From Meconema thalassinum (Eukaryota; Arthropoda; Insecta; Orthoptera; Tettigoniidae): 64,000 nucleotides of DNA. A program made the position numbers and the translations under genes. Below, one piece after another: positions 1 through 11,534 of the stretch. Under the pieces are notes generated by a model. That model was not told the origin of the DNA. It worked only from the letters and a program-made list of their open reading frames with translations, and did no database searches. Location of the stretch: the NCBI GenBank assembly GCA_946902985.2, contig OX336393.1:48855348-48919347 (forward strand). The letters are read 5' to 3'. Every line of letters starts with the position of its first letter. The first letter of the stretch is position 1.

Positions 1-1
1 A

Positions 2-88
2 CGGGATTGTTACCACGAGAGAATATTCAAGCTCATTCCACGAAGCGACAAGTACCTAAACCCATATGGAGACTATGTCGAAAAATAA
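2..88 (+). pseudogene. Mariner-type transposase C-terminus (cut by window edge)
   Basis: Frame 2 reads through the first 28 codons to a TAA at 86-88. The end of the peptide (SDKYLNPYGDYVEK, then stop) has the form of the C-terminus of mariner/IS630-type transposases, where a conserved R-x-D-K-C-L-N-x-x-G-D-Y-V-E-K tail precedes the stop. The catalytic D,D,D region would lie outside the window to the left, so I cannot say whether the gene is intact. No terminal inverted repeat is recognisable downstream. The family call rests on the tail motif alone. Confidence 0.6.
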
Positions 89-218
89 CCTAATGTACTG
101 TATGTATTATCAGTTGTCTGTATTGGTTGTGTGTAACATAATGTACACGTTTCACTGCAGATTCTGTAACCTTAGTTTCTGATCACACCTCTTAATACTG
201 AACTGTTCAAATTATTAT

Positions 219-314
219 TTAACTCAAGCACTTGTTTTTATTAAATCTTCCTTCATCCAGCAGAGCATTGGCAACTGCAACTTTACGTGAAGAACTGCCT
301 TTGTTTTTCCCCAT
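219..314 (-). pseudogene. Tc1-like transposase N-terminal scrap
   Basis: On the minus strand an ATG at 314 opens a 31-codon reading frame starting MGKNKGSSSRKVAVANALL and ending at a TAA at 219-221. The start, with a basic stretch and then K-V-A-x-x-x-A-L-L-D-E-G, resembles the first helix of the paired-type DNA-binding domain of Tc1 transposases. The rest is lost. It faces the mariner tail just to the left, but the two are not parts of one gene. It could be a chance match, as the fragment is very short. Confidence 0.35.
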
Positions 315-830
315 TATCCAAAAATTTTGGAAATTGTACTGTGCACGATGCTAAATGATAGAAGAAATAAACGATTTAATTATATTGTATAATAATATTT
401 CAAAATTAACGTTGATAAATAGCTACATTTAGGGAAAGATGACCTCACTGTTTTGCCGCTTAAAACAACAATAACTATCTAACTAACTATAATAGCTACA
501 CTTCGCTAGCAACTCCCTGTTAATATATTGCACCAACAGTGATCATAACCTAAAATTTTCATTGTTGTCTAAAGCTGTTGCTCTCAGTCACAGAGCAGCG
601 ACAAAACAGTTTGGATCAATCCATAAATCGAGTGCGAACGGGTATTGCGCATTGTACTAACAATCTGACAAGAACATTCCCCTTCATGAACAGCCATCTT
701 GAAATATATTTTAAAATGGTAGAAATTTGTGTGTGAAGTCTAATAATCTGAAGAGATCTGTATGTATAGATCTCACCCTCAAGCTTGCCCTAGATACAGT
801 ATACTGCAGTGGTACAAATGCTTCGCTGGA
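315..830. other. Unassigned intergenic DNA
   Basis: AT-rich sequence with no convincing reading frame and no repeat partner seen in the window. Confidence 0.5.
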
Positions 831-1414
831 TATACAGGGTGATTCTTATTAGGGCCTAACGTTTAAAACTCTCTGTAGCGACGTAGATGGCATTGAGACA
901 AGTAATTTGATATAGGACACTTAGGGTCGCAAGTGTCCGGAAATAACTTAAAAGTCAACCACAACTGTTAAACATATGACGTCATCATGTGACGGCTCAG
1001 CGGTCAGGTCCGTGCACCCTTACCCACACCAAAGCAAACGTTGAATATCATATCACTCTGGTTCCGTGTCTTGCTTCCACTTGAAAGGAGAAGAGGGAGA
1101 ACAAAGAAAGCTGATGGATTGGCCCCGGATTTGAACCTCGAACCCCACGCACCCAACTCACACAGATTCGGAACCAGAGTGATAGGACATTCAACGTTTG
1201 TTTTGGATGATTTGGTGTGCCTAAGGGAGCACAGGCCAGACCGCTCGAGCTGAGCCGTCACCTGATGACGTCACATGTTTAACAGTGTGGTGGTTCACTT
1301 TCAAGGTATTTCCGGACACTTGCGACCCTAAGTGTTCCATATCAAATTACTCGTCTCAATGCCATCTACGTTGCTGCAGAGAGTTTTAAACGTTAATAAG
1401 AATCACCCTGTATA
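831..1414. mobile_element. Foldback MITE with TA target duplication
   Basis: The two ends are inverted copies: TACAGGGTGATTCTTATTAG at the left and its complement ending CACCCTGTA at the right, each bordered by TA. Inverted similarity continues through most of the element: a block around 895-945 (hexamer GGACAC next to GGGTCGCAAGTG) pairs with 1305-1350, and 1040-1075 pairs with 1165-1205. Only about 90 bp around 1080-1165 is single copy. TA duplications and the absence of coding capacity fit a non-autonomous Tc1/mariner-superfamily element. The short reading frames inside are products of the palindrome. Confidence 0.8.
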
Positions 1415-2231
1415 TAAATGGTTCCTCAGATTGAGCAGAGATCCTCTGATCGCAACCTCAACGATTGTTGATCGGCTGGAATTTCATCCATATATCGAAC
1501 AACAGTTTTGGTAGACTTCATCTCGCCCTCACGCACGCTGATAGAGTTAGCATGATATTGACGTAAGCAGACACAGGTTCGTATATTGTCTGTTTCGTGG
1601 TGTTCACATCCTACGGTTGTTCATTTGTCTGTTGCCGCATTGTTGGAACTACGATGTATGTAGTATCCCTTTGTTCGTCAATGGCTAGAATACCAGTGGC
1701 AAGGATTACTCTTTTCATTCTCAACGAATGCACATTTAAATTTCCTATTTTCGTTGCCTTAGACAAATTAAATGTCTAGTTTTCGGTATTATTCTCTGTA
1801 GCCACAGTGGGATTGATGCCAACTTCTCAGCGCGGGACTGAGCATCCAGTGAGTCTACTTTGAAACATGCTCAAGTCCCTGTGGGTAGAGAAGGAATGCG
1901 GAAAGCCGAAGGTCGGTAGCTGAAATCGTCAGCAGAGAGCCTAGGCTCCAAGAAGTGCATTCGTGAGGTGGGCAGTATCTCACTGCGTGCATGTTCGTTT
2001 GTGAGTTATAAAACATGGATCAGTGCACAGTAGTGTAACTACAATCCGGACCAATTTCTTCGTTGTCCTACGAGGAGAATATTTTTTGAACAACGGCCTA
2101 GAACAAATATATCAAGAAACAGTGCGCCTCATAAGACTGATCTGTACAGGTTTCCTGACACTGTTTTTGAAGTATCTTTTAACGTAATTCACATATTTGG
2201 CACTAATGTCGACAAAAGTATCGGTTTGGTG
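1415..2231. other. Unassigned intergenic DNA
   Basis: No gene-like frame or recognised element. Short open frames at 1332-1514 and 1597-1779 have no recognisable content. Confidence 0.4.
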
Positions 2232-2739
2232 CTAAATTACACGGTGTAGAAGATATCTACGCATTCCCGCTTTATCAAAGACCGCAACCGGATACGGACC
2301 TAGTTCAAACTGGAAATATTGTTTCAATTCTGCATCGGATTTCTTTGCAAGGCAAGTGCGTCGGAAAAGCACAAGAGAATCAACAGGCATATCCGTGTTG
2401 CGGATTTTTATTTTCGAATTTACCGCGCGGAGAGGTATCACGCGTTTTTTTGCTAAGGAACTTCACATCGCAAAAGTTGTTGCCGGTTATGACTTTTTGT
2501 GCTGCTATTCCAATGTCATAGGCCATATGACAAGTGATTTGTCCATCCCCGACAACTCCTGTGCTTAACGAAACAACTTGTTGTCCACGAGGGAAGGGAT
2601 CGTGAGTTGATAAACATCCAACAAATTTTCTCAAGTCCGCATCATCCCGCGAGATCCGCGCACACCGTGCATCCACATGCTGTTCTGTAGTCAAAAACGC
2701 AATATTGCAAAATGATACTAATGGTAGGTACTTTTCCAC
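2232..2739 (-). pseudogene. Frameshifted fragment of a widespread arthropod ORF family
   Basis: Two overlapping minus-strand frames read as one protein broken by a frameshift near 2440. The upstream piece (2739-2380) contains ISRDDADLRKFVGCL, then DPFPRGQQVVSLSTGVVGD and CHMAYDIG. The downstream piece (2441-2232) contains RAVNSKIKIRNTDMPVDSL, then FELGPYPVAVFDKAGMR. From memory these blocks, in this order, resemble an uncharacterised protein family common in arthropod genomes, often in many copies and possibly mobile-element-derived. I cannot name it or assign a function. Sequence continuing into the family's C-terminal part is absent below 2232. The frameshift and truncation argue that it is not expressed as a working protein. 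Confidence 0.45.
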
Positions 2740-3139
2740 AGCTGTTTACTTTGAAAAGCTGTTATACTAGTAACAATTTAACAGCTTGTGCACCTGGAAT
2801 GCTGACAAATATTTATAACATGTAGAAACTTTGATATGGCATATCATGTCCATAGCTTTTCCGCAAGAATTAAAAAGGGCTCCACATTGAATGGTCGTAG
2901 CATCGTAACGGTTCACATTAGAGACAAAAGGTAAAGAACATTTTTGTAGGAAATTTACTCTAGATTATTTTTATACTGGGTATTTTGTTGATAAAGTTGA
3001 TGGTTTGGGAGATATTTGCAAAAAAAAACAACGAAAAATTTTTACCTTTCTATGGGCAAAAGGGCCAACGCCGACTTCGCTCGAGGGGGAAAACTTGGGA
3101 GAGTAATATCTGGGTGCAAAGAAGTCATATCAATTTTGC
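2740..3139. other. Unassigned intergenic DNA
   Basis: No gene or repeat recognised between the broken ORF and the RTE remnant. Confidence 0.4.
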
Positions 3140-4890
3140 CTGAGCCAACCTACTTTTTATATCCTCTTTGCTTCGTCCATCACTGGTTATTATGCTTCCT
3201 AAGTAACAGAAGTCTCCTACTTCCTTCAGCTTTTCACCTGTCAATTAGATCTCCATAGAGGTTTCTGATTTATTTCGGCTGCATTCCAGTATTTTAGTTT
3301 TATATTTATTAATTTTCATCATGAATTCCTTCCGCAAGACGGAGTCCATACCATTCAAAAACTCATTCAAATCCTCAGGCTTGTCGGCCAAGATGACTAT
3401 GTCATCAGCAAATCTCAGAGTTGAAATTATTTCTCCTTGAATCTTCACTCCCACTTTAAATTTTTCTCTAATTTCCTTCATTGCTTGTTCAATGTAAAGA
3501 TTGAAAAGTATGGGTGATAAGTTGCAGCCTTGCCTTACACCTTTCTGAATACCAGCTTCTCTCTCATGTCCTTCAACTCGAATGACTGCCGTCTGGTTTC
3601 TGTATAGATTGTATATCACCCTCCTATCCCTGTACTTTATTCCAATCGATTTCAAAATGTCAAACAATTTAGTCCAATCAACGTTATCAAAAGCCTTTTC
3701 TAAGTCTACAAAAGCCATGAACATTCTCTTATCTTTCCTTATTCTACCTTCCAAAATCAGCCTAAGACTTAGTACAGCTTCCCTTGTTCCTACATTTCTC
3801 CTGAAACCAAACTGGTCTTCGCCCAACTCCGTTTCTATCTGGCTTTCAATCCTCTTGTAAATTATCCTAGACAGGATCTTTGAAGCATGAGTAATCACGC
3901 TGATTGTACGGTAATCTTCACATCTGTCAGCTCCCACTTTCTTTGGTATAGGGATGATTATATTCTTCTTGAAATCAGGGGGTACCTCACCTGTCTCATA
4001 AATCCTACACACCAAGTGAAATAACCTGATCAGACCTTCATCTCCTATGCAGCGTAGCAACTCAATCGGCATATCATCTATGCCTGGTGCTTTGTTCCTG
4101 CTTAAGTCTTCCAAAGCTCTATCAAATTCTGATCTCAATATTAAATCTCCTTTCGCATCCTCATCAATTTCTTCCTCCCTTTCCATTATATGATTCTCAA
4201 TCTCCTTTCCCTTATACAAACTCTCTATATAAGCTTTCCATCTCTCAACCTTTTCTTCCCTATCTGTTAGAGGCTTTCCATTTGTGTCCTTAATAGTACA
4301 GCACTTAGTCTTCTTTTCCCCAAAAGTATTCTTAATCCTTCGATAAGCTGTGTCTACTTGTCCTAATTTCAGACAATTTTCTATACCTGCACATTTCTCT
4401 TTCAACCATTCTTCTTTCGCTTCCTTGCACTTCTTGTTAACCTCATTTCTCAGACGACTGTATTCTGCTTTCCCCTTCTCATCTCTTACATTCTTGTGTT
4501 TCCGCCTTTCATCCATCAATTCTAGTATATTCTGAGTGATCCACGGTTTTCTACCTATTCTTTCTTTCCTACCAATGTTTTCTTCTGCGGATTTTGTTAT
4601 TTCATTCTTCAAAAGTGCCCATTCGTCTGCTATTGAAGTTTGTTTAGGGTTTTTCATTAGTCCTTCCTTTATACTCTTCTTGAATCTTTCGTTTACATCC
4701 TTCTCTTTCAGTCTGTCTATTGCCCACCTTTTTGGCTTTTGACTTTTCTTCAGTTTCTTCAACTTTAATCTGCATTTCATTACAACCAGATTGTGGTCAG
4801 AGTTTATGTCAGCACCAGGATATGCTTTACAATCCAAAATCTGGTTTCGAAACCTCTGCTTGACCATAATGAAGTTAATCTACAAAACAC
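3140..4890 (-). pseudogene. RTE-clade LINE remnant, endonuclease end plus reverse transcriptase
   Basis: A 540-codon minus-strand frame (4867-3245) starts within the end of the APE-type endonuclease (SDHNLVVMKC) and runs through the reverse transcriptase. Visible blocks are IPIPKKVGADRCEDYRTIS, QFGFRRNVGTREAVLSLR, FVDLEKAFDNVDW, GVRQGCNLSPILFNLYIEQ and the catalytic box FADDIVILA. Past the stop at 3245 the same frame goes on (GEKLKEVGDFCYLGS) for about 35 codons before similarity ends near 3140, so the stop is a nonsense change relative to the copy at 37 kb, which has a lysine there. At the 5' side the frame has a stop just before MVKQRFRNQ. Both ends are truncated. Proteins of this RTE/BovB type are often labelled craniofacial development protein 2-like by automatic annotation. 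Confidence 0.88.
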
Positions 4891-4959
4891 TATATGGTAT
4901 GCACTTGAGAATACCCAGTTGCATGAATGTTGCTTCGCCACTGTAGAATACCATTTATT

Positions 4960-7392
4960 TATTTACTACAAGCTGTACCCGGCATGCGTTGCAATGCCAA
5001 TCAAAGAAAGTGTTGGCGTTGAAATTCTGTTTTTTGAAGTGCTTTTGGATACACAACATGTTTTTCAATTTCCGTTAACTGCCCCTATGCTATCGTAAAA
5101 TGGATTTTCTAATTTAGAATCAATCGTGGGAGTGTGCACAACAACTTTCAAAAGTTTCATCGCAATCGGATGAATGGTATATGAACGTATACGGGATTTT
5201 GTTTGAACGATTCGTGCGCTGTCACTCATTTGTTGATTCTACTCGTACGCTACCTATTGAGAAATGAATTTGCTAAGTCGAAACCCTACCCTGGCGTGTA
5301 CACAATAACTCATCAAGGTTTCATCACAATCGAAGAAGGTTATATGAACCCAATATGGGATTTTGTTGAAACGCTTCGCGCGTCGGCACCCATTTGTTGC
5401 ATCTACTCTTGCGCTACTTATTGTGAAATGGATTTACTAAGTCGAAACCCTTCCCTGGCGTGTACACAATAACTGATCAATGTTTCATCGCAATCGGATG
5501 AATAGTATATGAACGCATACCGGATTTTGTTTAAACGATTCACGCTCCGTCACTCATGTGTTGAATCTACTCGTGCGCTACCTGCTGTAAAATGTATTTA
5601 CCAAGTTAGAAACCGTCACGTAAGTGTCCACAACATCTCACCCAAGTTTCATCGCTATCGGACTAATGGGATATGAAGACATAGGGGAGTGTATTGAAAC
5701 GCTCCGCGTGTCGTCGTTCATTTGTCGAATCTACTCGTGTGCTACCTACTGTGAAATATATTTACTAAGCCAGAAACCTTCCTTGGAGTGTCCACCATAT
5801 TTCACCCAAGTTTCACCGCTAACGGCAGAATGGTATATGACCTTATACGGGACTTTGTTGAAACGCTTCGCGCGTCGTCCCTCATTTGTTGAATCTACTT
5901 GTGCGCTGCCTGTAGTGGATTTACTAAGCCAGAAACCTTCCATGAAGTGTACACAACATCTCACCCAAGTTTCATAGCTATCGGACGAATGGTATATGAA
6001 TGCAGACGGGACATGGTTGAAACGCTTCGCGTGTCGTCGCTCATTTGTTGATTCTACTTGCGCTACTTATTGTAATATGGATGTACTCAGCCAGAAACCT
6101 TCCCTGGAGTGTACACAACATCTCACCCAAGTTTCATCGCAATCGGATGAATGGTATGTGAACGTATACGGGACGTTGTCGAAACGCTTCGCGCGTAGTC
6201 ACTCATTTGTTGAATCTAAACGTGCGCTTCGTATTGTAAAATGGATTAACTAAGGCAGAAACCTTTCCTGTAGTGTACACAACAATTCACCAAACATTTA
6301 TCACTGTCAGACGAATAGTATATGACCTTATACGGGACTTTGTTGAAACGCTTCGCGAGTCATCGCTCATTTGTTGAATCTACTGCTGCGCTACCTATTG
6401 TAAAATGGATGTACTAAGCCAGAAACCTTCCCTGGAGTGTACACAACAGCTCACCCAAGTTTCATCGCTATCGGATGAATGGTATATGACCTTATATGGG
6501 ACTTTGATGAAAAACTTCGCGCGTCGTCGCTCATTTGTTGATTCTGCTCCTGCTCTTCCTATTTTTAAAGGGATTTACTAAGCCGGAAACCTTCCCTGGA
6601 GTGCACACATCTCAGCCTAGTTTCATCGCTATCGGACGAATTGTATATGAACGCATACGTGACTTTGTTGAAATGCTTCACGCGTCGTAGCTCATTTGTT
6701 GAATCTACTCGTGCGCTGCCTATTGTAAAGTGGATTTAATAAGCCAGAAAATTTCCCTGAAGTGTACACAACATTTTACGCAAGTTTCATAGCTATCGGA
6801 CGAATGGTATATGAATGCATACGGGACTTTTTTGAAACTGATTTTGTTGAAATGCTTCGCGCGTCGTAGCTCATTTGTTGAATCTACTCGTGCGCTGCCT
6901 ATTGTAAAGTGGATTTACTAAGCCAGAAAATTTCCCTGAAGTGTACACAACATTTTACGCAAGTTTCATAGCTATCGGACGAATGGTATATGAATGCATA
7001 CGGGACATTTTTGAAACACTTCGCGTGTCGTCGCTCATTTGTTGAATCTACTCGTGCGCTATCTACTGTGAAATGTACTCACTAATTTGGAAACCTTCGC
7101 GTAAGTGTATACAACATCTCACCCAAGTTTCATCGCTATCGGACGAATGGTATATGAACACATACGGGACTTGTTTGAAACGCTTCGCGCATCGTCACTC
7201 ATTTGTTGAATCTACGCGTGCGCTACCTATTGTAAAATGGATTTACTAAGTCAGAAACCTTCCTTAGAGTGTACTCAACATCTCACCCAAGTTTCATCGC
7301 AATCGGTTGAGTGGTATATGAATGCATAGGAGACATACACACACACACACAGACAAACTATCACGTAAGATTGATTTTTATATATATAGATT
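4960..7392 (+). repeat. Tandem array, about 163-bp monomer, 13 units, inside a larger repeat
   Basis: A unit built on GAAACGCTTCGCGCGTCGTC, CTCATTTGTTGAATCTACTC, GGATTTACTAAGCCAGAAAC, CATCTCACCCAAGTTTCATC and CGAATGGTATATGAACG recurs with starts near 5201, 5371, 5528, 5693, 5857, 6015, 6178, 6343, 6505, 6667, 6849, 7012 and 7173. Spacing is 157-182 bp, mostly 161-165. Units are diverged, so the array is not freshly amplified. The left boundary (4966-5000) has the form AGCTGTACCCGGCATGCG and the right ends in a CA run and TTTTTATATATATAGATTA. Those edges suggest one repeat element whose core was amplified. Short open frames here are translations of the repeat, not genes. Confidence 0.9.
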
Positions 7393-9268
7393 ATCTCATA
7401 AGGGGCTCGTGATAGTGCAGTACATCAAGGTAACAATGGTATTTTAGTAATTACATGCAACTGTAAGTTACATTGTTGAATTCATTAAGAATTTAAATAG
7501 TTCTTTCCTGAAAGTTCTCAGTGAGGAGATATTTTTCAAGCCATCAGGCAGTCTATTATATACTAGCATTACCCGTCGCGACTTCGCCCACGAATATTCT
7601 AGTTATTAAGAGTACACTTAGCAAAATCTCAATCATGAATGGTATGACTGATTTATCCTTGGTATGAATAATCAGACGTTATCAATTCAGCTACTGGTGC
7701 AGTGATTAGGGGTTTGTCATTCATTCATAGGTATATCAGAGCGAAGTTAATTTTCTGGGAATATCACAAACACTGTTAATATAACGGTCTTTAAATGTGG
7801 TTTTCGGATACCCTTTATAGTCGGGTGAAAAAGATATTTTGTACCACAGTCACACATGAAAATTGCGTGAAAAAATTCTAGAGTGCCCCTTGACCCCCTT
7901 AAGTGCATTATACTGTATGTATTGATGAATTTAACAGCTTAAATTGGTTCAGTAATAACCTTATAACCGTCTGGAAACTTTCACAGTAATGTAATAATTG
8001 GAATTGCATTGCTTCTTACAGAAATAGATGGACCTATGAGATTCTGTTACCATGGTTACCGTGTTGCATCCTTTCATTATTTCATTGTAAATATACAGGT
8101 TTTAAGGTATTTATTTAATTGTGAGGCATTTAAAGAGTAAGTGAGTGTGTTTCGCTTACGCATTGGGTTATGCTGAACATGTAGGTACCCCATATGTGTA
8201 GGTTGGTGTTAATGGGACCTTATTTTCGGTACAAAACTGGAATGGGACCTTAGCAGAATAATATAGGGAGGGATAAATGATGAGTAAAGCCATAGTGAAT
8301 TATTTCCAAACCTGCTGGTATTTATTACATTATAGTGGATATTGCTTGCATTTCTGGTGATGTGTGAGTGAGTATCTATTCTTTTAGAACATCCATCTCT
8401 ATCCACGCAATGATTTTTTTTCAAGAACCTCCCAGCCATTGTCAGGAGTGGCTTTGACAATATGACCTCGGATAACATGATGGCGCGCATTTCGAACAGG
8501 CAGTAGCCGAGGATATGTGCTTATGTTTCAACCTCACCAGTGACTTCTACCGAATAACTTAGGAGTGGAGCTAAGTCGGCCATCACCTTCGTGCTTTCAG
8601 TCAACTCAAATATCGGGCCGATAACCTTGGTGTTGGGTCCCTGAAAACAACATTTATCATATTCAAATGTTGGAAGAGCAGTTTTCTCAGTAAACCATTT
8701 ACTTCCTTGATGATACTGTGCAAAGGGAATAACAACTCCTTACCTATTTTATTTTCCCTTCTTTTGCAGGGTTATTGTATGCCCTGTTAAGAGGGTCCGC
8801 CCCTTGGAGCAACAAGCCCCGCCATTACCCGGGCTAGTTTACTACCGCGTGCCTTAATCTCGTTAGGACGCTGCGGGCGAAATGAGACACCTCTTGAACA
8901 CAACACAACCCGGCTGCAATTTGCCTGAGACCACCAATTCCTCCCACCATCCAACAATAACAAGACTAGTAACGTTCACGTTTTATAACCTTCGCCCCCA
9001 TGAAATAAAGGATGTGAGATAAGAGGCCAAGTCTGAACATAATCATTACTCTATGACCTGTTAAGTGGTCCATGGGCAATCCCTAGCGCGGATTTGTGAC
9101 GTCAATATTGTAGATGCCACGGTCAACGAGAAATACTGGCCCTGGTGCGCTTTCGTGACGTCAACGATGTAGTTCTGTTGCACCACTTCCTGCAGGGTTA
9201 GTCTATATATGACGGGAACATAAACCGTATTGTCTACATGATGCTGAAAATCACAGAATTATAACATC
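7393..9268. other. Unassigned intergenic DNA
   Basis: No supported gene. Near 7561-7590 the sequence TAGCATTACCCGTCGCGACT resembles the termini seen at 4966, 24755, 40303, 42785 and 44823 (TAGCNNCCCG next to GGCTTCGCCC), so a repeat fragment probably starts there. The stretch 8760-8930 is GC-richer but unrecognised. Confidence 0.4.
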
Positions 9269-9634
9269 GTACTTAACCCGTTTTTTTTTTTTTTTTAGCG
9301 TATGGCTTTTAGTGCCGGGAGTGTCCGAGGACATGTTCGGCTCGCCAGTTTTGTAGCTGCTTCGAGACGGACACCCAATGGGTGAGCTACAAGTACCGTT
9401 GGGGAGGGAAGGAGGGAAGTTGGAATGTAAGGACGAGGAGTTGGAAGGTAGCGGCTGTGGCCTATAGTTAGGGACCAACCCCGGCATTTGCCTGGAAGGA
9501 AGATGGGAAACCACAGAAGACCATCTTCAAGGTTGCCGGCGGGGGGATTCGAACCTCCTCGCCTCCCGGATGTGAGCGACTGCCATCAGTCATGCCGTAA
9601 CCACCACGGCTAACTCACCCGGTACTTAACCCGT
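9269..9634 (-). mobile_element. tRNA-headed SINE with perfect 13-bp target duplications
   Basis: The insert 9282-9621 is flanked on both sides by GTACTTAACCCGT (9269-9281 and 9622-9634). On the minus strand the 5' end near 9621 reads GGGTGAGTTAGCCGTGGTGG (A box) and then GAGGTTCGAATCCCCCCGCC (B box), a tRNA-like Pol III promoter. The 3' end is a run of about 15 A (T run 9281-9296 on the plus strand). tRNA head, A tail and perfect duplications show LINE-mediated insertion of a transcribed SINE, probably fairly recent. The 87-codon frame inside is not a gene. Confidence 0.9.
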
Positions 9635-10489
9635 ATCATATCAGAAAACACGTTGTTAGAAGCATTGACCCAATATAAACATGGCTTATGGCAAAACATA
9701 CATGGTTAGAACTCACGTCTTACAGTAATCAATCTTATGAAGTTCAATACTGCGCCACAATTAACTTATTTATGCATTACTCTATGTACAACCAGTAGAT
9801 CACTTACCTTTAATCGTTGTAGTTGATCACAAAATAAATCCTTTCTGTAGTATGGTATATTCCAGCACCGTCCAAGGTCGAGCCGCACGGTGGATTCAGT
9901 GTGTGTCTCAGAATTACAGGTGTTCATCCCCTCCCTTACCGTATGTCCTTATTTCCACTCCACTCCGCGCGATGGGGGGAGTGTCATCGTTCAATAATTA
10001 GCAGGCAACGAAAGTATTTTGCAGGCAACATAGTAAGAACACGGAACGTATTGTTCATGAAATATTATTTTGCATTAATCAAATTGCTCGTAATATGAAG
10101 GAAGGGGCTAGGAAAAAGCTGCAAAATTTTTCCTTTCAAAATCATGTTCACGTTAACTCTGGACTGTTTCACGCAAAAAAGGAAGATTGTCATTCATGTA
10201 CAGATAGACAATCACAAATTGTCGCATGGAAAATATCTAAGTCCTGTTCGGGTATCATCGTGCGTGGACGTGGCTGTGCAGTCGGCCAAAAGAATATAAT
10301 TCCAATTACTGGAATATGCGAGAAAAAAAAGATGTTCAGTAAAGAACATATAACCTACTTTCTCCTAAATGTATGAGTATAGTCATAACTCTTTGTCCTT
10401 TACAAGGAGTATAATTGAATGTTGGTTGTAGTAGCTGTTGAAATACAACGTGCTATACGTATATTATACGTTGATTGATTGATGCTCAC
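9635..10489. other. Mostly unassigned; contains a repeat shared with 23.5-23.6 kb
   Basis: Positions about 10330-10395 are repeated in inverted orientation at about 23535-23620 (shared GTTCAGTAAAGAACATATA and CTACTTTCTCCTAAATG). A 93-codon frame at 10095-10376 has no recognisable domain and I do not call it. Confidence 0.4.
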
Positions 10490-10790
10490 CTGAATTATAT
10501 ACACACACACACACACTAATACAGCCATCCCAATAACACAGGTTATCAGACAAAATTTAACACTCACCCAAGTACACGGAGCTAAATGACCATGATGTCC
10601 ATGCATTTCAAATGAAACAACATTAACAACAGCTTCCTACTCAAATCCTCCCTCGTATAAAAGTACACACACACACTAGTAAGCCTACATACATCACAGT
10701 GACACAGGTTATCAGACAAATTCTACACACACCCAAGTAAACGGGGCTACAAGACTATGATGCCGCAAAACCCCTAAAGAATCAACAACC
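10490..10790 (+). repeat. Diverged tandem pair, also present inverted at 51.0-51.14 kb
   Basis: Two units (about 10500-10605 and 10665-10780) each hold a CA run, ACACAGGTTATCAGACAAA, a variant of ACACACCCAAGTAAACGGGG and CTA(A/C). The same order occurs on the minus strand at about 51010-51135 (complement of GGTTATCAGACAGATTCTAC and CACACCCAAAGTACACGGGG). This is an interspersed repeat of unknown class; no coding content. Confidence 0.6.
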
Positions 10791-11214
10791 ATAGACTCTT
10801 TTATGTACTCAAAAGTATCTCAAAGCTCCTAAAATGAATCGACTCTCACACTTTGTCCGATTAAATATTTCACAGCGAGGCCGTCTGTCATCTATGGTGA
10901 TAAGCTACGGTGAGCATATTTTAGACAGTCAAAATCGGGACAGCTTTGTTAGGGGGGATAGTTGGGAGAATAGAGAGATTATAGTTTGACTCCAACATAT
11001 GGAGTTTTTTAAGTTATGGCCTTTTACAAAATTTAATTTTAAGAAGTTCCACAAAAATCGAGCCACAAAAAAATCCAAGAGGCTATAGGGGGATAAATGA
11101 ATACAAAGTTTATTTTAGTGTATTTTTTTTATTTTTGCCAGTTCCTTACAAGTTTTGTGAGAAAAAAAAGAAGAAAACATTAATAAGTATATTTTTAAGT
11201 TTCTTACGTTACTT

Positions 11215-11534
11215 CTTATGATATGTATAATTCGTTGAGGCCTTCTAGGACCACGTTAAGTCTTGCTACACTTGGCAATTTGCTTCGCTTTCCTCTGAGC
11301 CCAGAATTCCTTCATTCTCGGTGAGTGGGCCATCTTGCGCTCCACTGTCCAGGTGATGCCTAGTCTTCTTCTCGGGTAGGGTGTCTCGTCTCGGGTTAGC
11401 CCATTAGTCAGTATAATTTTGCGGAAGAGATCTCCATTGAAGGCGTCGTTGGGTTTTAGGTACAGCATTTTGAGGTCGTCTTTGCTATTCATAATCCAGA
11501 GTATTGTGGTTTTGGTTTTGGAGACAAAGAATAG
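11215..11534 (-). pseudogene. LINE ORF C-terminus, 3' half of a split element
   Basis: The minus-strand frame reads LFFVSKTKTTILWIMNSKDD, then TWTVERKMAHSPRMKEFWAQ and a basic end. It continues, in frame and in order, the LINE coding fragment at 12974-13530. The 1.44 kb between them is a Helentron-like element. The W-T-x-E-R-x-x-A-H-S-x-R-M-K-x-F-W motif is, as I recall it, a C-terminal signature of a group of arthropod non-LTR reverse transcriptases. Confidence 0.7.

Noticed and set aside
5203..6253. Chain of open frames of 72-117 codons as a gene family
   Set aside because: They are translations of the 163-bp tandem repeat in shifting frames.
9251..9514. 87-codon ORF
   Set aside because: It lies within a SINE body and its A tail.
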